DNA of 63,025 bases from Actinomadura meyerae (GCF_900188445.1 NZ_FZOR01000046.1:1-63025); one strand, 5' to 3'; positions 1-8,978 are shown, counted from the stretch's first letter. Notes: a model not told the origin generated them from the sequence alone. Translations and numbers: made by a program.

Positions 1-88
1 GCAGGGTCGGCAGATCCCGTTGAAGGCACCAGGCCAGTCAGGCGTTGGGCCAGACCCCAGCGGGAGGCGCTCACCTACATCATCACTG

Positions 89-1156
89 TCAGGCGTCGGT
101 GGAGAAACGGATGGCGGTCGGGGGAAGCTCGATGCCGGGCCAGACGCGCAGGCCGGGGCGCAGCTCGTTGCCCGGACCGACGATCGCGGCGTCTCCCAGG
201 ACCACTCCGTCCAGGACGGCGCCGGGGCCGACGCGGGCGCCTCGGCTCAGGACCGAGTCGCGGACGGTGGCGCCTTCGGCGACGAACGCGTCCTCCAAGA
301 GCACGCTGCCGGTCACCGTGGCACCCGACTCGATCACGGCGTTGCGGCCCACCGTGGTACCGCCGCGCACCACGGCGCCCTTGGCCACCCGGGCACCAGA
401 GAGGGTCAGGCGCTCGCCAGGGTCACCGGGCATGGCGGGGGAAGTGAGGGCACCCAAGACCAGGTCCCGTGAACCCTGGACGAATGCTTCGGGGGTACCG
501 ACGTCCAGCCAGTAGCCCGACTCCACATGTCCCATGACCACGGCGCCCGACGAGATCAGCGACGGGAAGGTCTCGCGCTCGACGGAGACCACTTCGTCCT
601 CGGGGATCGTGTCGATGGCGGAGCGGCGGAAGACGTAGCATCCCGCGTTGATCTGGTTCGTCACCGGATGCTGCGTCTTCTCCAGGAAGGCGGTCACGCG
701 GCCGTCGGAGGACGTCGGGACGCAGCCGAAGCGGGACGGGTCGTCGACCTCGGTGAGATGGAGCGTGACCGCGGCGCCGGCCTCCTCGTGCAGCTTCACC
801 TGGGCGCGGACGTCATGCCCGGACAGGATGTCGCCGTTCAGGATCAGGACGGGGTCGTCCGGCCCGCAGGTCAGCGCGCGCGCCGCGTTCCGGATGGCGC
901 CGCCGGTGCCGAGCGGCTCGCGCTCGCTCACATAGGCGAGGTCGACGCCGTAGGCATGGTCGCCGAAGGCGGCCTCGAACATCTCGGCCCGGTAGGACGT
1001 CGCGAACACGATCCGCTCGACGCCCGATGCGTGCGCGCGGGCCAGCTGGTGGGCCAGGAACGCCACACCCGCGGTCGGGAGCAGGGGTTTCGGGGTGGAG
1101 ATCGTCAGCGGGCGCAGGCGGGTGCCCTGGCCGCCCACCAGGAGGATCGCTTCCAC
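89..1156 (-). CDS. Sugar-1-phosphate nucleotidyltransferase (mannose-1-phosphate guanylyltransferase-like)
   Basis: The 355-residue protein is predicted to join a sugar 1-phosphate to an NTP and make an NDP-sugar donor in the cytoplasm. The N-terminus carries the nucleotidyltransferase signature LLVGGQGTRLRPLT and then STPKPLLP. LNGDIL near residue 106 is the usual metal/nucleotide site. From about residue 245 the sequence becomes hexapeptide-like repeats (GARVAKGAVVRGG, GATVTGSVLLEDAFV) of a left-handed beta-helix. Length and two-domain layout fit bacterial GDP-mannose pyrophosphorylases, but glucose-1-phosphate thymidylyl- or uridylyltransferase cannot be excluded. The GTG start follows AAAGGA by 7 nt. 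The next gene upstream on the same strand is a GT4 glycosyltransferase only about 30 bp away, so the two are probably cotranscribed. Confidence 0.85.
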   Translation of the reverse strand: MEAILLVGGQGTRLRPLTISTPKPLLPTAGVAFLAHQLARAHASGVERIVFATSYRAEMFEAAFGDHAYGVDLAYVSEREPLGTGGAIRNAARALTCGPDDPVLILNGDILSGHDVRAQVKLHEEAGAAVTLHLTEVDDPSRFGCVPTSSDGRVTAFLEKTQHPVTNQINAGCYVFRRSAIDTIPEDEVVSVERETFPSLISSGAVVMGHVESGYWLDVGTPEAFVQGSRDLVLGALTSPAMPGDPGERLTLSGARVAKGAVVRGGTTVGRNAVIESGATVTGSVLLEDAFVAEGATVRDSVLSRGARVGPGAVLDGVVLGDAAIVGPGNELRPGLRVWPGIELPPTAIRFSTDA

Positions 1157-1187
1157 TCGGTTCCTTTCTCCGGGTTGGAGAGAGAGC

Positions 1188-2336
1188 CTAGTGGGTGCGA
1201 GTGGCGGCGTATTGGGCGACTGCGCGCTGGTATGAGGCCATGTGGGCGGTTGCGGAGGCCGACCAGGAGAACTCCTTCGCGCGGACGTGCGCGGCCTCGG
1301 CCAGGCCCGCGCGGCGGGACGGGTCGTCCATGAGCGCGGTCAGGGCCTCGGCGATCCCGGCGGCGTCCGGTTCGGTGTAGGCGACCGCGTCGCCGCCGAC
1401 CTCGGGCAGCGGGCCCCGGTGGGTGGTGAGGACGGGCGCCCCGCACGACATCGCTTCGAGGACGGGCAGGCCGAAGCCCTCACCGCGGCTCGGCAGCGCC
1501 ACGACCAGGGCCCCGCCGAAGAAGCCCGGCAGGGACGGCCACGGCAGGTAGCCGGGGCGCAGCACCCGCAGGCCCAGCGGGACGGTGGCGAGCGCCGCGT
1601 CGACCTCGTCGTCCCAGCCGCCGCTGCCCGCGAGGACGAGCGCGGGCGGGTCCTCGCGTCCGGCGCAGGCGCGCACCCAGCCGCGGATCAGGTTCGGGAC
1701 GTTCTTGCGCGGCTCCAGCGCCCCCAGATAGGCGACGTAGGGGCGGCCGTGCAGGCCGAGCCGGTCGGAGACCTGCTTGACCTCCGCCTCCGACGGGCGG
1801 TGGAACACCTCGTGGTCGACGCCGTGGTAGGCCACGTCGATGTGCGACGGGTCGGCGCCGAGGCGGCCGACCAACTCGTCGCGGGTCGCGCGGGACGGCA
1901 CGATCAGCCGGGTCGCCCGGCGCGCGGCGCTGCGGGTCGCCGACTTGATGTAGGACGTGCGCACCGGGTCGTGCGGCTCGGGCTCGGCGAACAGGGTGAC
2001 GTCGTGGATCGTCACGACGGTCGGCAGGGCCGCGCTCACCGGCATCGTGTACGTCGGCAGATGGATGACGTCCGCGCCGACGCTCTCGGCGACGCGGGGC
2101 AGGCCAGACTGCTCCCAGGCGAGGCGGCTGGCGCGGTGCGCCAGCGTCGCCGGCCCGGCGACGACCCGGGCCCCCGGGACGAGGCCCTCATAGCGTTTCT
2201 CGTCCGCCCGCTGGCACGCGACGGCGAGGTCGGCGCCCTGCGCGTGCAGAGCGGTCAGGAGCCCGTCCACGTACCGTCCGAGCCCGCCGCGGTCGGCAGG
2301 CACGGCGGTGGCGTCGAGGAGAATTCGAGGCGCCAC
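1188..2336 (-). CDS. Glycosyltransferase family 4 (GT-B)
   Basis: This 382-residue cytosolic or membrane-associated protein should transfer a sugar from an NDP-sugar. The N-terminal acceptor domain begins RILLDATAVPADRGGLGRYV. The C-terminal donor domain contains YLGALEPRKNVPNLIRGW and the E-x7-E-type motif SRGEGFGLPVLEAMSCG. The chosen start is GTG, because GGGGGAG lies 6 nt upstream; an ATG 15 nt further out has no such site. It lies just upstream of the nucleotidyltransferase gene. The donor and acceptor are unknown; mannose is a guess based only on the neighbour. Confidence 0.85.
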   Translation of the reverse strand: MAPRILLDATAVPADRGGLGRYVDGLLTALHAQGADLAVACQRADEKRYEGLVPGARVVAGPATLAHRASRLAWEQSGLPRVAESVGADVIHLPTYTMPVSAALPTVVTIHDVTLFAEPEPHDPVRTSYIKSATRSAARRATRLIVPSRATRDELVGRLGADPSHIDVAYHGVDHEVFHRPSEAEVKQVSDRLGLHGRPYVAYLGALEPRKNVPNLIRGWVRACAGREDPPALVLAGSGGWDDEVDAALATVPLGLRVLRPGYLPWPSLPGFFGGALVVALPSRGEGFGLPVLEAMSCGAPVLTTHRGPLPEVGGDAVAYTEPDAAGIAEALTALMDDPSRRAGLAEAAHVRAKEFSWSASATAHMASYQRAVAQYAATRTH

Positions 2337-2470
2337 GGTCCACTCCCCCATCCAGCGTGGTGGCGTAGATCACCCTTTACGTTCCGAGCCTACGCCCGCC
2401 GGGCGCGCGCTCGGGTGACCTCGTTCCACGCGATTCACGAGGGCCCCTACCCGATGGTCGCGTTTTATCT

Positions 2471-2554
2471 GTGGGGGGGCGACCCCCCACACCCCCCGCA
2501 ACTACCTCTCACCTGTGGGGGGCCGACCCCCCACACCCCCCGCAACTACCTTTT
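2471..2554. repeat. Two tandem copies of a GC-rich hairpin repeat
   Basis: Two copies of an approximately 37-bp unit start at 2471 and 2515. Each contains a perfect 9-bp inverted repeat TGTGGGGGG / CCCCCCACA around a 4-nt loop (GCGA in the first, CCGA in the second), followed by CCCCCCGCAACTACCT. The second copy includes the stop codon of the methyltransferase gene. The pair could end transcription from that gene, but a third copy inside a coding region at 9421 shows it is a dispersed element rather than a simple terminator. Confidence 0.8.
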
Positions 2555-3259
2555 GCGCGCCTGGACCAGCACAATGCTGCCGCGCTCGTTGGGCGCCTTG
2601 CGGTCGGCGAGGGCGACGAGCGGGGTCAGCGGCGCCGCGGCGTTGAAGCCGACCTTCCCGCCGTAGGTGGAAAGCGACAGGTAGAGGCGCTCGGTGGCGG
2701 CCGTGCGGAACTGGTAGCTGTGCCGGACGAGGTCGAGGCCGCGCTCGTCCATCAGCTTGCGCAGGCTGTCGTGCGTGTAGGTGTGCTGCACGTGGTACTT
2801 GGCCTTGTGCGCGTCGCGCAGCTTCGGCCAGGCGTCGGCGCGGCTGAGGACGTCGGCGGACATGAAGATCTGGCCGCCGGGCTTCAGAACTCGCGCCATC
2901 TCGTCCAGCGACTTGCCGCCGTCGTCGAAGTGCTCGATCGCGCAGACCGACAGGATCGCGTCGAACGAGCCGTCGGCGAACGGCAGCTTCAGGGCGTCGC
3001 ACTCGATCAGCGCGGGCGCGTGCGCGAGCGTGCGCCCGTAGGTCATCTTGCCGCGGGCGAGGTCGATCGAGACGGCGTCGGCGCCGCGCCGGCGCGCCTG
3101 CCCGGCCCAGTACCCGTCGCCGCCCGCGACGTCGAGGACGCGCCTGCCGCGCAGGTCGCGCCCCATCCAGCCGAGCAGCGTCCCCGCCTCCCGGTACCGG
3201 CACACGTGCACCTGGTGCCCCATGAAGGCGACCACATCCGAAATCTTCATCGCCCCCAA
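2546..3259 (-). CDS. Class I SAM-dependent methyltransferase
   Basis: The 237-residue protein has a Rossmann-type SAM-binding fold. Motif I is VLDVAGGDGYW near residue 41, followed by an acidic strand end VSIDLA and the motif IV/post-motif region ILSVCAIEHFDD of the Methyltransf_11 group. The substrate is not evident. In this locus a sugar, lipid or polyprenyl-linked intermediate is likely. ATG 3259 is used; a second ATG three codons in is also possible. Its stop codon lies inside the second hairpin repeat. It is divergent from the membrane protein gene at 3310 across a gap of about 50 bp. Confidence 0.8.
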   Translation of the reverse strand: MGAMKISDVVAFMGHQVHVCRYREAGTLLGWMGRDLRGRRVLDVAGGDGYWAGQARRRGADAVSIDLARGKMTYGRTLAHAPALIECDALKLPFADGSFDAILSVCAIEHFDDGGKSLDEMARVLKPGGQIFMSADVLSRADAWPKLRDAHKAKYHVQHTYTHDSLRKLMDERGLDLVRHSYQFRTAATERLYLSLSTYGGKVGFNAAAPLTPLVALADRKAPNERGSIVLVQARKR

Positions 3260-3309
3260 CTCTAGGGCGAGCGCGCGGGTGGCAGGCCGCGTTCGCCTAC
3301 CCTGGGCGG

Positions 3310-4284
3310 GTGAAGATGAAGGTCGTCGCCGTCCGGGCGCTGCGGGTGCTGCTGGTGCTGCTCGCGCTGGCGTTCTGCGGCTACAGCGTGGCGTCCCAGT
3401 GGGACGCGACGGTCCGCGCGTTCCAGCAGATGTCCTGGCCGACGCTCGCCGGCGCGCTGGCCGCGGGGCTGGCGGGGCTCTTCGTCTGGATGCTCGGCTG
3501 GCGGGAGTTCCTCGCCGGGCTCGGGTCGCCGCTGCCGGTGCGCGCCATCTTCCGGATCTCCGGGATCTCCCAGCTCGGCAAGTACGTGCCGGGCAAGGTG
3601 TGGGCGCTGGTCACGCAGATCGAGATGACCCGCGAGCACAAGGTGCCGCCGGAGCGCAGCTTCGGCTCGACGCTGCTGGCGGTGGCGACGTCCACCGCGT
3701 GCGGGCTGGCCGTCGCGGCGGTCACGCTGCCGCTGACGTCGCAGACCGCGCGGGACGAGTACTGGTACCTGTTCCTGCTCGCGCCCGTCCTGCTCGCGCT
3801 GCTGCACCCGAAGATCGTGACGTGGGCGCTCGGCACGATGCTCCGCCTCATCCGCCGCCCGCCGCTGGAGCACCCGGTCAGCCTCGCCGCCACGCTGCGC
3901 GCCGTCGGCTGGACGGTGCTGGGCTGGGCGCTGTTCGGCGTCCACACCTGGCTGCTGTGCATGGCGGTGGGCGGCGACGGCGCGGGCCTGCCGTTCGTGG
4001 CGACCGGCGCCTACGCGCTGGCGTTCGTCGCCGGGTTCCTGGTGTTCATCGCGCCGGGCGGCATCGGGGCGCGGGAGGCGGCCCTGACGGTGGTGCTGAC
4101 GCCGGTGCTGCCGGCGGGCGCGCCGGTCGTGGTCGCGATCGCGTCGCGGGTGCTGCTGACCGCCGCCGACCTGATCAACGCGGGGGTGGCGCTGCTGCTG
4201 GGGCGTACGACACCGGCCCCGGGGAATGAACCGCCGTCCGAGGCGCTTGTGACGGGTACACAGCCAACGAAGGAGGGACCGTGA
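3310..4284 (+). CDS. LPG-synthase-like (UPF0104/YbhN) integral membrane protein
   Basis: The 324-residue protein consists mainly of hydrophobic helices. It carries the family hallmark GISQLGKYVPGKVWAL near residue 88 and a late FIAPGGIGAREAAL motif near residue 242, both typical of the lysylphosphatidylglycerol synthase transmembrane domain (YbhN/AglD group). There is no cytosolic aminoacyltransferase domain, so it is not a full MprF. Relatives in glycan loci act as flippases or accessory factors for polyprenyl-linked sugars; that role here is inference. The GTG start is followed closely by an in-frame ATG. Its stop overlaps the thioredoxin start (GTGA), so the two are translationally coupled. 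Confidence 0.8.
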   Translation: MKMKVVAVRALRVLLVLLALAFCGYSVASQWDATVRAFQQMSWPTLAGALAAGLAGLFVWMLGWREFLAGLGSPLPVRAIFRISGISQLGKYVPGKVWALVTQIEMTREHKVPPERSFGSTLLAVATSTACGLAVAAVTLPLTSQTARDEYWYLFLLAPVLLALLHPKIVTWALGTMLRLIRRPPLEHPVSLAATLRAVGWTVLGWALFGVHTWLLCMAVGGDGAGLPFVATGAYALAFVAGFLVFIAPGGIGAREAALTVVLTPVLPAGAPVVVAIASRVLLTAADLINAGVALLLGRTTPAPGNEPPSEALVTGTQPTKEGP

Positions 4285-4604
4285 CGGCCCCGATCACCGT
4301 GACCGACGCGACATTCGCCGACGAGGTCCTCAAGAGCGACATCCCGGTGCTGGTCGACTTCTGGGCCGACTGGTGCGGGCCCTGCCGCATGATCGCCCCG
4401 ATCCTGGAGCAGATCGCCGAGGAGCACGACGGCAAGATCAAGATCGCGAAGATGGACTACGACGCGAACCCGGACACGCCGAACCAGTACGGCGTGATGG
4501 GCCTGCCGACCCTGCTGCTCGTGAAGGACGGCGAGGCCAAGAAGCAGATCGTCGGCGCCAAGCCGAAGCGGGCGCTGCTCAAGGAGCTCGAAGAGTACCT
4601 GTGA
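4281..4604 (+). CDS. trxA: Thioredoxin
   Basis: This is a 107-residue single-domain thioredoxin with the active site WCGPC at residues 31-35, the upstream FWAD motif and the cis-proline region GLPTLLLV. It should reduce protein disulfides in the cytoplasm. The length is normal for TrxA. The GTG start overlaps the preceding stop by 4 nt, so it is cotranslated with the membrane protein. Its last 26 bp overlap the convergent glycosyltransferase gene. It is probably not the housekeeping copy, since trxB is not beside it. Confidence 0.93.
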   Translation: MTAPITVTDATFADEVLKSDIPVLVDFWADWCGPCRMIAPILEQIAEEHDGKIKIAKMDYDANPDTPNQYGVMGLPTLLLVKDGEAKKQIVGAKPKRALLKELEEYL

Positions 4605-5667
4605 GCGCCTCGACGTAGGCGGCCCACAGCGGGCCGTGGTCGACCGGGCGGACGCCGGAGCGCAGGCGCTCCGGCTCCCCCGGCTCGTAGAAGCGGCGCA
4701 GCGCGCCCGCCAGCGACGCGACGTCGTCCGGCGCGCAGATCAGCCCGTCGACGCCGTCCCGGACCTGGCTTGCGAAACCGCCCACATCGGTCGCGATCAC
4801 CGGCAGGCCGTGCTCGTGGGCCATCCATACGTTCTGCGACGCGGTCGCCGTCCGGTACGGCAGGACGAGCGCGTCGGCGGCGGCGAACAGCCCCGGGACG
4901 TCGGCGGCGGGGACGTAGCCGGGCCGCAGCTCCACCCGCGAGGCGAGGTCCAGCGAGCCGATCAGCTCGCGGGTCTCGTCGAGCCCGCCCCAGAACTCCC
5001 CCGCGACGGTCAGCGACACGCCGTCCGGGCCTTCGGCGAGGGCGCGCAGCAGGACGTCCAGCCCCTTGTACGGGCGGACGATCCCGAAGAACAGCAGCCG
5101 CCGGCGCACCTTGTCGTCACCGGGCGCGGCGGCCCCCGCCGACGGCAGGTGCGCGGCCATCTCCGCGACCCGCACGGGACGGTCCGTGAGGCCGCGCGCG
5201 ACCTCCGCCTGCGCCTCGGTGTGGACGAGGACGCCGTCCACCTTGCGCAGCAGGCGCTTCATCAGCGGCTCGTCGTAGGGCTTGCGCTCGTGCGGCAGGA
5301 CGTTGTGGCACAGCGCCACCACCCGCGTCCCCCGCCGGACACCGGCGAGGATCCCCAGGTAGGACGGCACCTGCACGGTGCTCAGCACCACCAGCACGAC
5401 CAGGTCGTGGGACCGCAGCGCGCGGCCCGTCCGCCACCAGCCGTCCGGGCGGCGCCAGTCGAGTCGGTGCCGGGTACCGGGGAACGGCTCGCCCTCGGGC
5501 TCGGCGATCGTCTGCTGCCCCGGATACAGGAACGACGGGTACTGCGCCCGCCACGACTCGATGGCGACCTCGTGCCCGGCCGCCGCGAGCCGGTGCGCCA
5601 GCTCGGTCGTGTGCCGGGCGCCGCCGCCCTTGTACGGGAACGCCGGCCCGACGATCGCGATGCGCAT
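4579..5667 (-). CDS. Glycosyltransferase family 4
   Basis: This 362-residue GT-B enzyme starts MRIAIVGPAFPYKGGGARHT, with the glycine-rich acceptor-domain loop. The donor half has FFGIVRPYKGLDVLLRAL and VLPYRTATASQNVWMAHEHG, where the usual E-x7-E motif is replaced by the ASQNV type seen in several GT4 lipid-sugar mannosyltransferases. ATG 5667 gives a clean family N-terminus; an in-frame GTG 15 nt upstream would be closer to the preceding stop. It is transcribed with the GT2 gene at 5685 and overlaps trxA at its 3' end. Confidence 0.85.
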   Translation of the reverse strand: MRIAIVGPAFPYKGGGARHTTELAHRLAAAGHEVAIESWRAQYPSFLYPGQQTIAEPEGEPFPGTRHRLDWRRPDGWWRTGRALRSHDLVVLVVLSTVQVPSYLGILAGVRRGTRVVALCHNVLPHERKPYDEPLMKRLLRKVDGVLVHTEAQAEVARGLTDRPVRVAEMAAHLPSAGAAAPGDDKVRRRLLFFGIVRPYKGLDVLLRALAEGPDGVSLTVAGEFWGGLDETRELIGSLDLASRVELRPGYVPAADVPGLFAAADALVLPYRTATASQNVWMAHEHGLPVIATDVGGFASQVRDGVDGLICAPDDVASLAGALRRFYEPGEPERLRSGVRPVDHGPLWAAYVEALTGTLRAP

Positions 5668-5684
5668 GCCGCTGGACGCCACCG

Positions 5685-6737
5685 CTAGACGTCGCCGCGG
5701 GACCGGACGATCAGGTCCGCGAGCAGCGCCAGCGACGCGATGATCAACCCCGTCACGAAGATCATGATGGTGTTGTTGGCGAAGTAGCCGAAGTGCACCA
5801 CCATGTCGAACACGCCCTTGCCCAGCCCGATGACGATCAGCCACAGCGCGGGCGGCATCAGCACCTTGAGCGGGTTGAAGTACATCACCATCCGCAGCAC
5901 CTGCAGGATGTAGCGGTAGGCGTCCTTGGTGAAGTGGAACTTGGACTTCCCGGCCCGCTTGGCATAGTCGATCGGCATGTACCGGACCGGGTGCTGGTTC
6001 GACAGGAACGCGATCGTGATCGTGGTGACGCAGGAGAACCCGGGCGGCAGCAGCCGCAGGTACGGCAGCGACACCTCGCGGCGGAACGCGCGCAACCCCG
6101 AGTTCAGGTCCGGGATCTTGGAGTTGGTGAGCCGCTCGGCGACCTTGCGGATGAACCACTTGGCGGGCACCCGCAGCACCTTGTGCGTGCCCTCCTCGGT
6201 GGTGCGCGCCCCGACGACCTGGTCGATGGACGGGTCGTCGTCGAGGGCGTCCACGAGCTCGGGGATCCGCTCGTTCGGGTACGACATGTCGGCGTCGGTC
6301 CACACGACGATGTCGCCGCGGGCCTGCTGGGAGCCGATGCGCCGGACGGTGCCCGAGCCGCTGTTGTGCTGGAACGCCATCACCCGCATGTTCGGGAAGC
6401 GCGGCTCCGCCTCCCGCAGCCGGGCGAGCGTGTCGTCCGTCGAGCAGTCGTCGACGGCCAGCAGCTCGTAGGTCTTGCCGCTGGCGTCCATCGCGGCGCA
6501 GATGCGCTCGACCTCGGCGATCACGTGGTCCTGCTCGTTGTAGCAGGGCAGGACGATCGTGACGTGGACGGGCCCGTCCTCCGGCGGGGCGGGCTCGGGC
6601 TCGGCCCGGGGCTCGGGCGGCGCGGCGGCCTCCGCCTGCGCGGCGGCCTCGGGCTGGACGGGCTCGGCCGCGGGCTGCGCGGCGGGCGCGCTCGCGGTCG
6701 CGGTCTCGGTCGTCGGCTCGGCAGACTGGGTGCTCAC
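5685..6737 (-). CDS. Glycosyltransferase family 2, polyprenyl-phosphate sugar synthase-like
   Basis: This 350-residue protein has an Ala/Pro/Glu-rich N-terminus of about 60 residues and then a GT-A domain with VTIVLPCYNEQDHV, VDDCSTDDT and the DxD-like motif TDADMSYP. Two hydrophobic segments near the C-terminus (PALWLIVIGLG and IFVTGLIIASLALLA) anchor it in the membrane. The layout resembles dolichyl/undecaprenyl-phosphate mannose or glucose synthases, which would charge the lipid carrier used by GT39-type enzymes such as the next gene upstream. GTG 6737 is chosen because it begins the acidic linker cleanly; an upstream ATG at 6809 would read through the tandem repeat. Confidence 0.82.
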   Translation of the reverse strand: MSTQSAEPTTETATASAPAAQPAAEPVQPEAAAQAEAAAPPEPRAEPEPAPPEDGPVHVTIVLPCYNEQDHVIAEVERICAAMDASGKTYELLAVDDCSTDDTLARLREAEPRFPNMRVMAFQHNSGSGTVRRIGSQQARGDIVVWTDADMSYPNERIPELVDALDDDPSIDQVVGARTTEEGTHKVLRVPAKWFIRKVAERLTNSKIPDLNSGLRAFRREVSLPYLRLLPPGFSCVTTITIAFLSNQHPVRYMPIDYAKRAGKSKFHFTKDAYRYILQVLRMVMYFNPLKVLMPPALWLIVIGLGKGVFDMVVHFGYFANNTIMIFVTGLIIASLALLADLIVRSRGDV

Positions 6738-6773
6738 GCAGCGCGAGGATACTCGTCCAGCCGACCCTCGGCA

Positions 6774-6865
6774 GCCGCTAAGCCACGGATGGCGCGGCCG
6801 CCAAGCCACGAATGGCGCAGCCGTTAGGCCATGAACAGCGCAGCCGCTAAGCCGCGGACGGCTCC
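6774..6865. repeat. 23-bp tandem repeat, four imperfect copies, overlapping a stop codon
   Basis: Units start at 6774, 6797, 6820 and 6843. All contain GCCGYYARGCC followed by a conserved ATGGCG/ACAGCG-like tail. The unit at 6843 includes the last codons and stop of the 686-residue membrane protein gene, so the array looks like repeated copying of a gene's 3' end into the intergenic space. On the minus strand two of the three intergenic units retain a TAA or TAG triplet. Confidence 0.8.
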
Positions 6866-8907
6866 GCGATCCAGACCTCCATGGCCAGTCCCCACGTCCC
6901 GCCGGGCGGCTTGGTGAGGGTGCGCCCGTCCTGCCGCGTCCGCACCATCAGCACGCGTTCCGGGGTGCCGTAGGGCGCCACCTGCTCCCGCTTCGCCGCC
7001 ATGATCACCGGACGGCGCCCGGCCCCGGTGACACCGGCGATGACGCGCCGGACATCGGCGGCCGTGGCGCCGCCGCTCACCCGCGCGGCGGGCAGCCCGC
7101 ACATGCCGCGCACGACCTGGAGGAACCGGTCGGCGGTCGACTGCTCGACCACCACGACGGAGCTGCGCGGCTTCAGCGCGTCGCACATGCCGCGGACGGC
7201 GCCCACCTCGTGCTGCTCGGTCCGGGTCACCAGGAACCCGCCGGACGTCAGCACGATCGGCACCAGCATCAGCGCGACGCCCGTGACCGTGCCCCGGTTC
7301 ACCATCTTCGGGCCGTACCCGACCCGGCGGACGCGGCGCACCGTCCACGCCGACGCGAACACGGTGAACAGCAGCAGCCCGGGGATGACCAGGCCGATCA
7401 GCCGCCGCGACGCCCACGGATGGTCGGGCGTGATGCCCGGACGCAGCAGCACCTGCGCGGTCGTCCAGACGACCATCGCGTAGGGAAGCAGCCACTCGGG
7501 CGACTGCCCGCGCAGCAGCCGCCGCACCAGCAGCGCCGCACCGAGCGTCGCGAACAGCAGCGCGGGGACGCCGATGTACCAGACGACCCAGTAGAGCGAC
7601 AGCTCCGAGTACTGGCGGGTGCCGTCGACGGGCAGGTGCTGGATGCGCTGGATCGTCTCGATGAACTGCACGTTCATCTGGTCGTCGCGGGTGGCGGGCA
7701 CCCGGCGGACGGTCTGCACCAGCGGCCGCACCGCGAAGCCCGCCATCACCAGCACGGTGAGGACGGCGGCGGCGCCGGGCAGCCTGCCCCGCGCGACCGC
7801 CGCGCCGAGCCGCCGCAGCCGCGTGCCGGTCCGGTCGGCACGCAGCAGCACGACCAGGGCGACGGCGGCGACGACGATCGCCGCGCTGATGGCCAGCAGC
7901 GGTTTCAGCGACGATTCCAGATAAGTGAGGTAGGGCCGCGACAGCGTGAAGCCCTCGACGAGGCCCGCGCCCGTGCCGAGCAGCAGCCCGCCGGCCAGCC
8001 AGTAGCCGGTGCTCCGCCGGCGTCCTATGAGCAGGCCCGCGAACACGAGGACCGGCAGGACGTCCCGCAGCCCGTCGATCCGTACCAGCACGATCAGCCC
8101 GAGCGCGGCGCCGCCCAGCAACGCCTTCAGGCGCGCGCTCCGCTCCTCCTCGCGGCGCATGTCGTACAGCAGCGACAGGCCGCCCAGCAGCAGGACGATC
8201 GCGGGCAGCTCGCTGAACGTGCTGCGCGAGACGTAGAGCATCGGCAGCGTCAGCCCCAGCAGCAGCGCCCCGGCGGGAGCCCAGCGCGGGCCCGCGAGCC
8301 GCGCGACGAGCCCGGCGAACGCGAGCACGCAGCACGCGCCGATCAGCGGCGCCATCAGCAGGATGCCGTGGGTGCCGCCGAGCCAGCCGCCCAGCGCGAG
8401 GATCAGCGGCAGGCCCGCCATGAACTGCGGGACGACCGCGCCGCCGTCCTCGTAGAAGGCGGGGCTGGCGAACCCGAGGACGGGGTCCGGCCCGCCGAAC
8501 GCCGCCGCCGACTCCGGGATGGGCAGCGACCCGTGCCCGGCCAGCCACGTCGCGAACTGGACGTACGACGCCGGGTCGCGGCGGACGACGATCTGCTCCG
8601 CGCACATCACCACCTGGAGCACCAGGAACGCGGCGGTGATGCCGAGGACGCTCCAGGTCACCCACCGCGGCACCGCGTCGACCCCGCCGGGGGCGTTGAG
8701 GCTCCCGCGCTTCGCGGCGCCGTCCTCACCCGGACGGGACCGCAGGCCGAGCCACAGCACCACGGCCGCGACCGGCACGAACAACCCGATCGCCGGGGCC
8801 GGCCGGAACACGCCCGCCAGCAGCAGCGGCAGCGACACCGCCAGCCACGCCACCAGGAGCAGCGCGGGGGCGACCGTGACGCGGACGAGCAGCCGGCCAG
8901 CGTTCAT
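6847..8907 (-). CDS. Polytopic membrane glycosyltransferase-like protein (GT39/ArnT-type architecture)
   Basis: The 686-residue protein has about a dozen hydrophobic helices separated by short loops. The first extracytoplasmic loop carries RRDPASYVQFATWLAGHGSL with acidic residues, as in GT-C enzymes that take a sugar from a polyprenyl-phosphate donor. A soluble C-terminal part of about 130 residues follows from TRTEQHEVGAVRGMCDAL. The adjacent GT2 could supply its lipid-linked donor. The exact family is not certain; it could also be a membrane protein of unknown function from the same clan. Its upstream region carries a 15-bp tandem repeat. Confidence 0.7.
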   Translation of the reverse strand: MNAGRLLVRVTVAPALLLVAWLAVSLPLLLAGVFRPAPAIGLFVPVAAVVLWLGLRSRPGEDGAAKRGSLNAPGGVDAVPRWVTWSVLGITAAFLVLQVVMCAEQIVVRRDPASYVQFATWLAGHGSLPIPESAAAFGGPDPVLGFASPAFYEDGGAVVPQFMAGLPLILALGGWLGGTHGILLMAPLIGACCVLAFAGLVARLAGPRWAPAGALLLGLTLPMLYVSRSTFSELPAIVLLLGGLSLLYDMRREEERSARLKALLGGAALGLIVLVRIDGLRDVLPVLVFAGLLIGRRRSTGYWLAGGLLLGTGAGLVEGFTLSRPYLTYLESSLKPLLAISAAIVVAAVALVVLLRADRTGTRLRRLGAAVARGRLPGAAAVLTVLVMAGFAVRPLVQTVRRVPATRDDQMNVQFIETIQRIQHLPVDGTRQYSELSLYWVVWYIGVPALLFATLGAALLVRRLLRGQSPEWLLPYAMVVWTTAQVLLRPGITPDHPWASRRLIGLVIPGLLLFTVFASAWTVRRVRRVGYGPKMVNRGTVTGVALMLVPIVLTSGGFLVTRTEQHEVGAVRGMCDALKPRSSVVVVEQSTADRFLQVVRGMCGLPAARVSGGATAADVRRVIAGVTGAGRRPVIMAAKREQVAPYGTPERVLMVRTRQDGRTLTKPPGGTWGLAMEVWIAEPSAA

Positions 8908-8933
8908 CGTCCCGCCCCGTGTTCGTGTGCGCC

Positions 8934-8978
8934 GTGGTTACTTGCGCGGTGGTTACTTGCGCCGTGGTTACTTGCGCG
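8934..8978. repeat. 15-bp tandem repeat (three copies) in a divergent promoter region
   Basis: GTGGTTACTTGCGCG/C is repeated exactly at 8934, 8949 and 8964, alternating the last base, with a partial fourth copy. It lies between the divergent starts at 8907 and 9072. It could hold regulatory sites, or it may be a slipped-strand minisatellite. Confidence 0.8.

Noticed and set aside
527..1333. Long open frames opposite the nucleotidyltransferase gene
   Set aside because: Composition is Arg/Gly/Ala-rich with no domain pattern; this is the usual antisense shadow in high-GC DNA.
2471..2554. A CRISPR array
   Set aside because: Only two copies lie here, and the sequence between them is a few bases, with no spacers.
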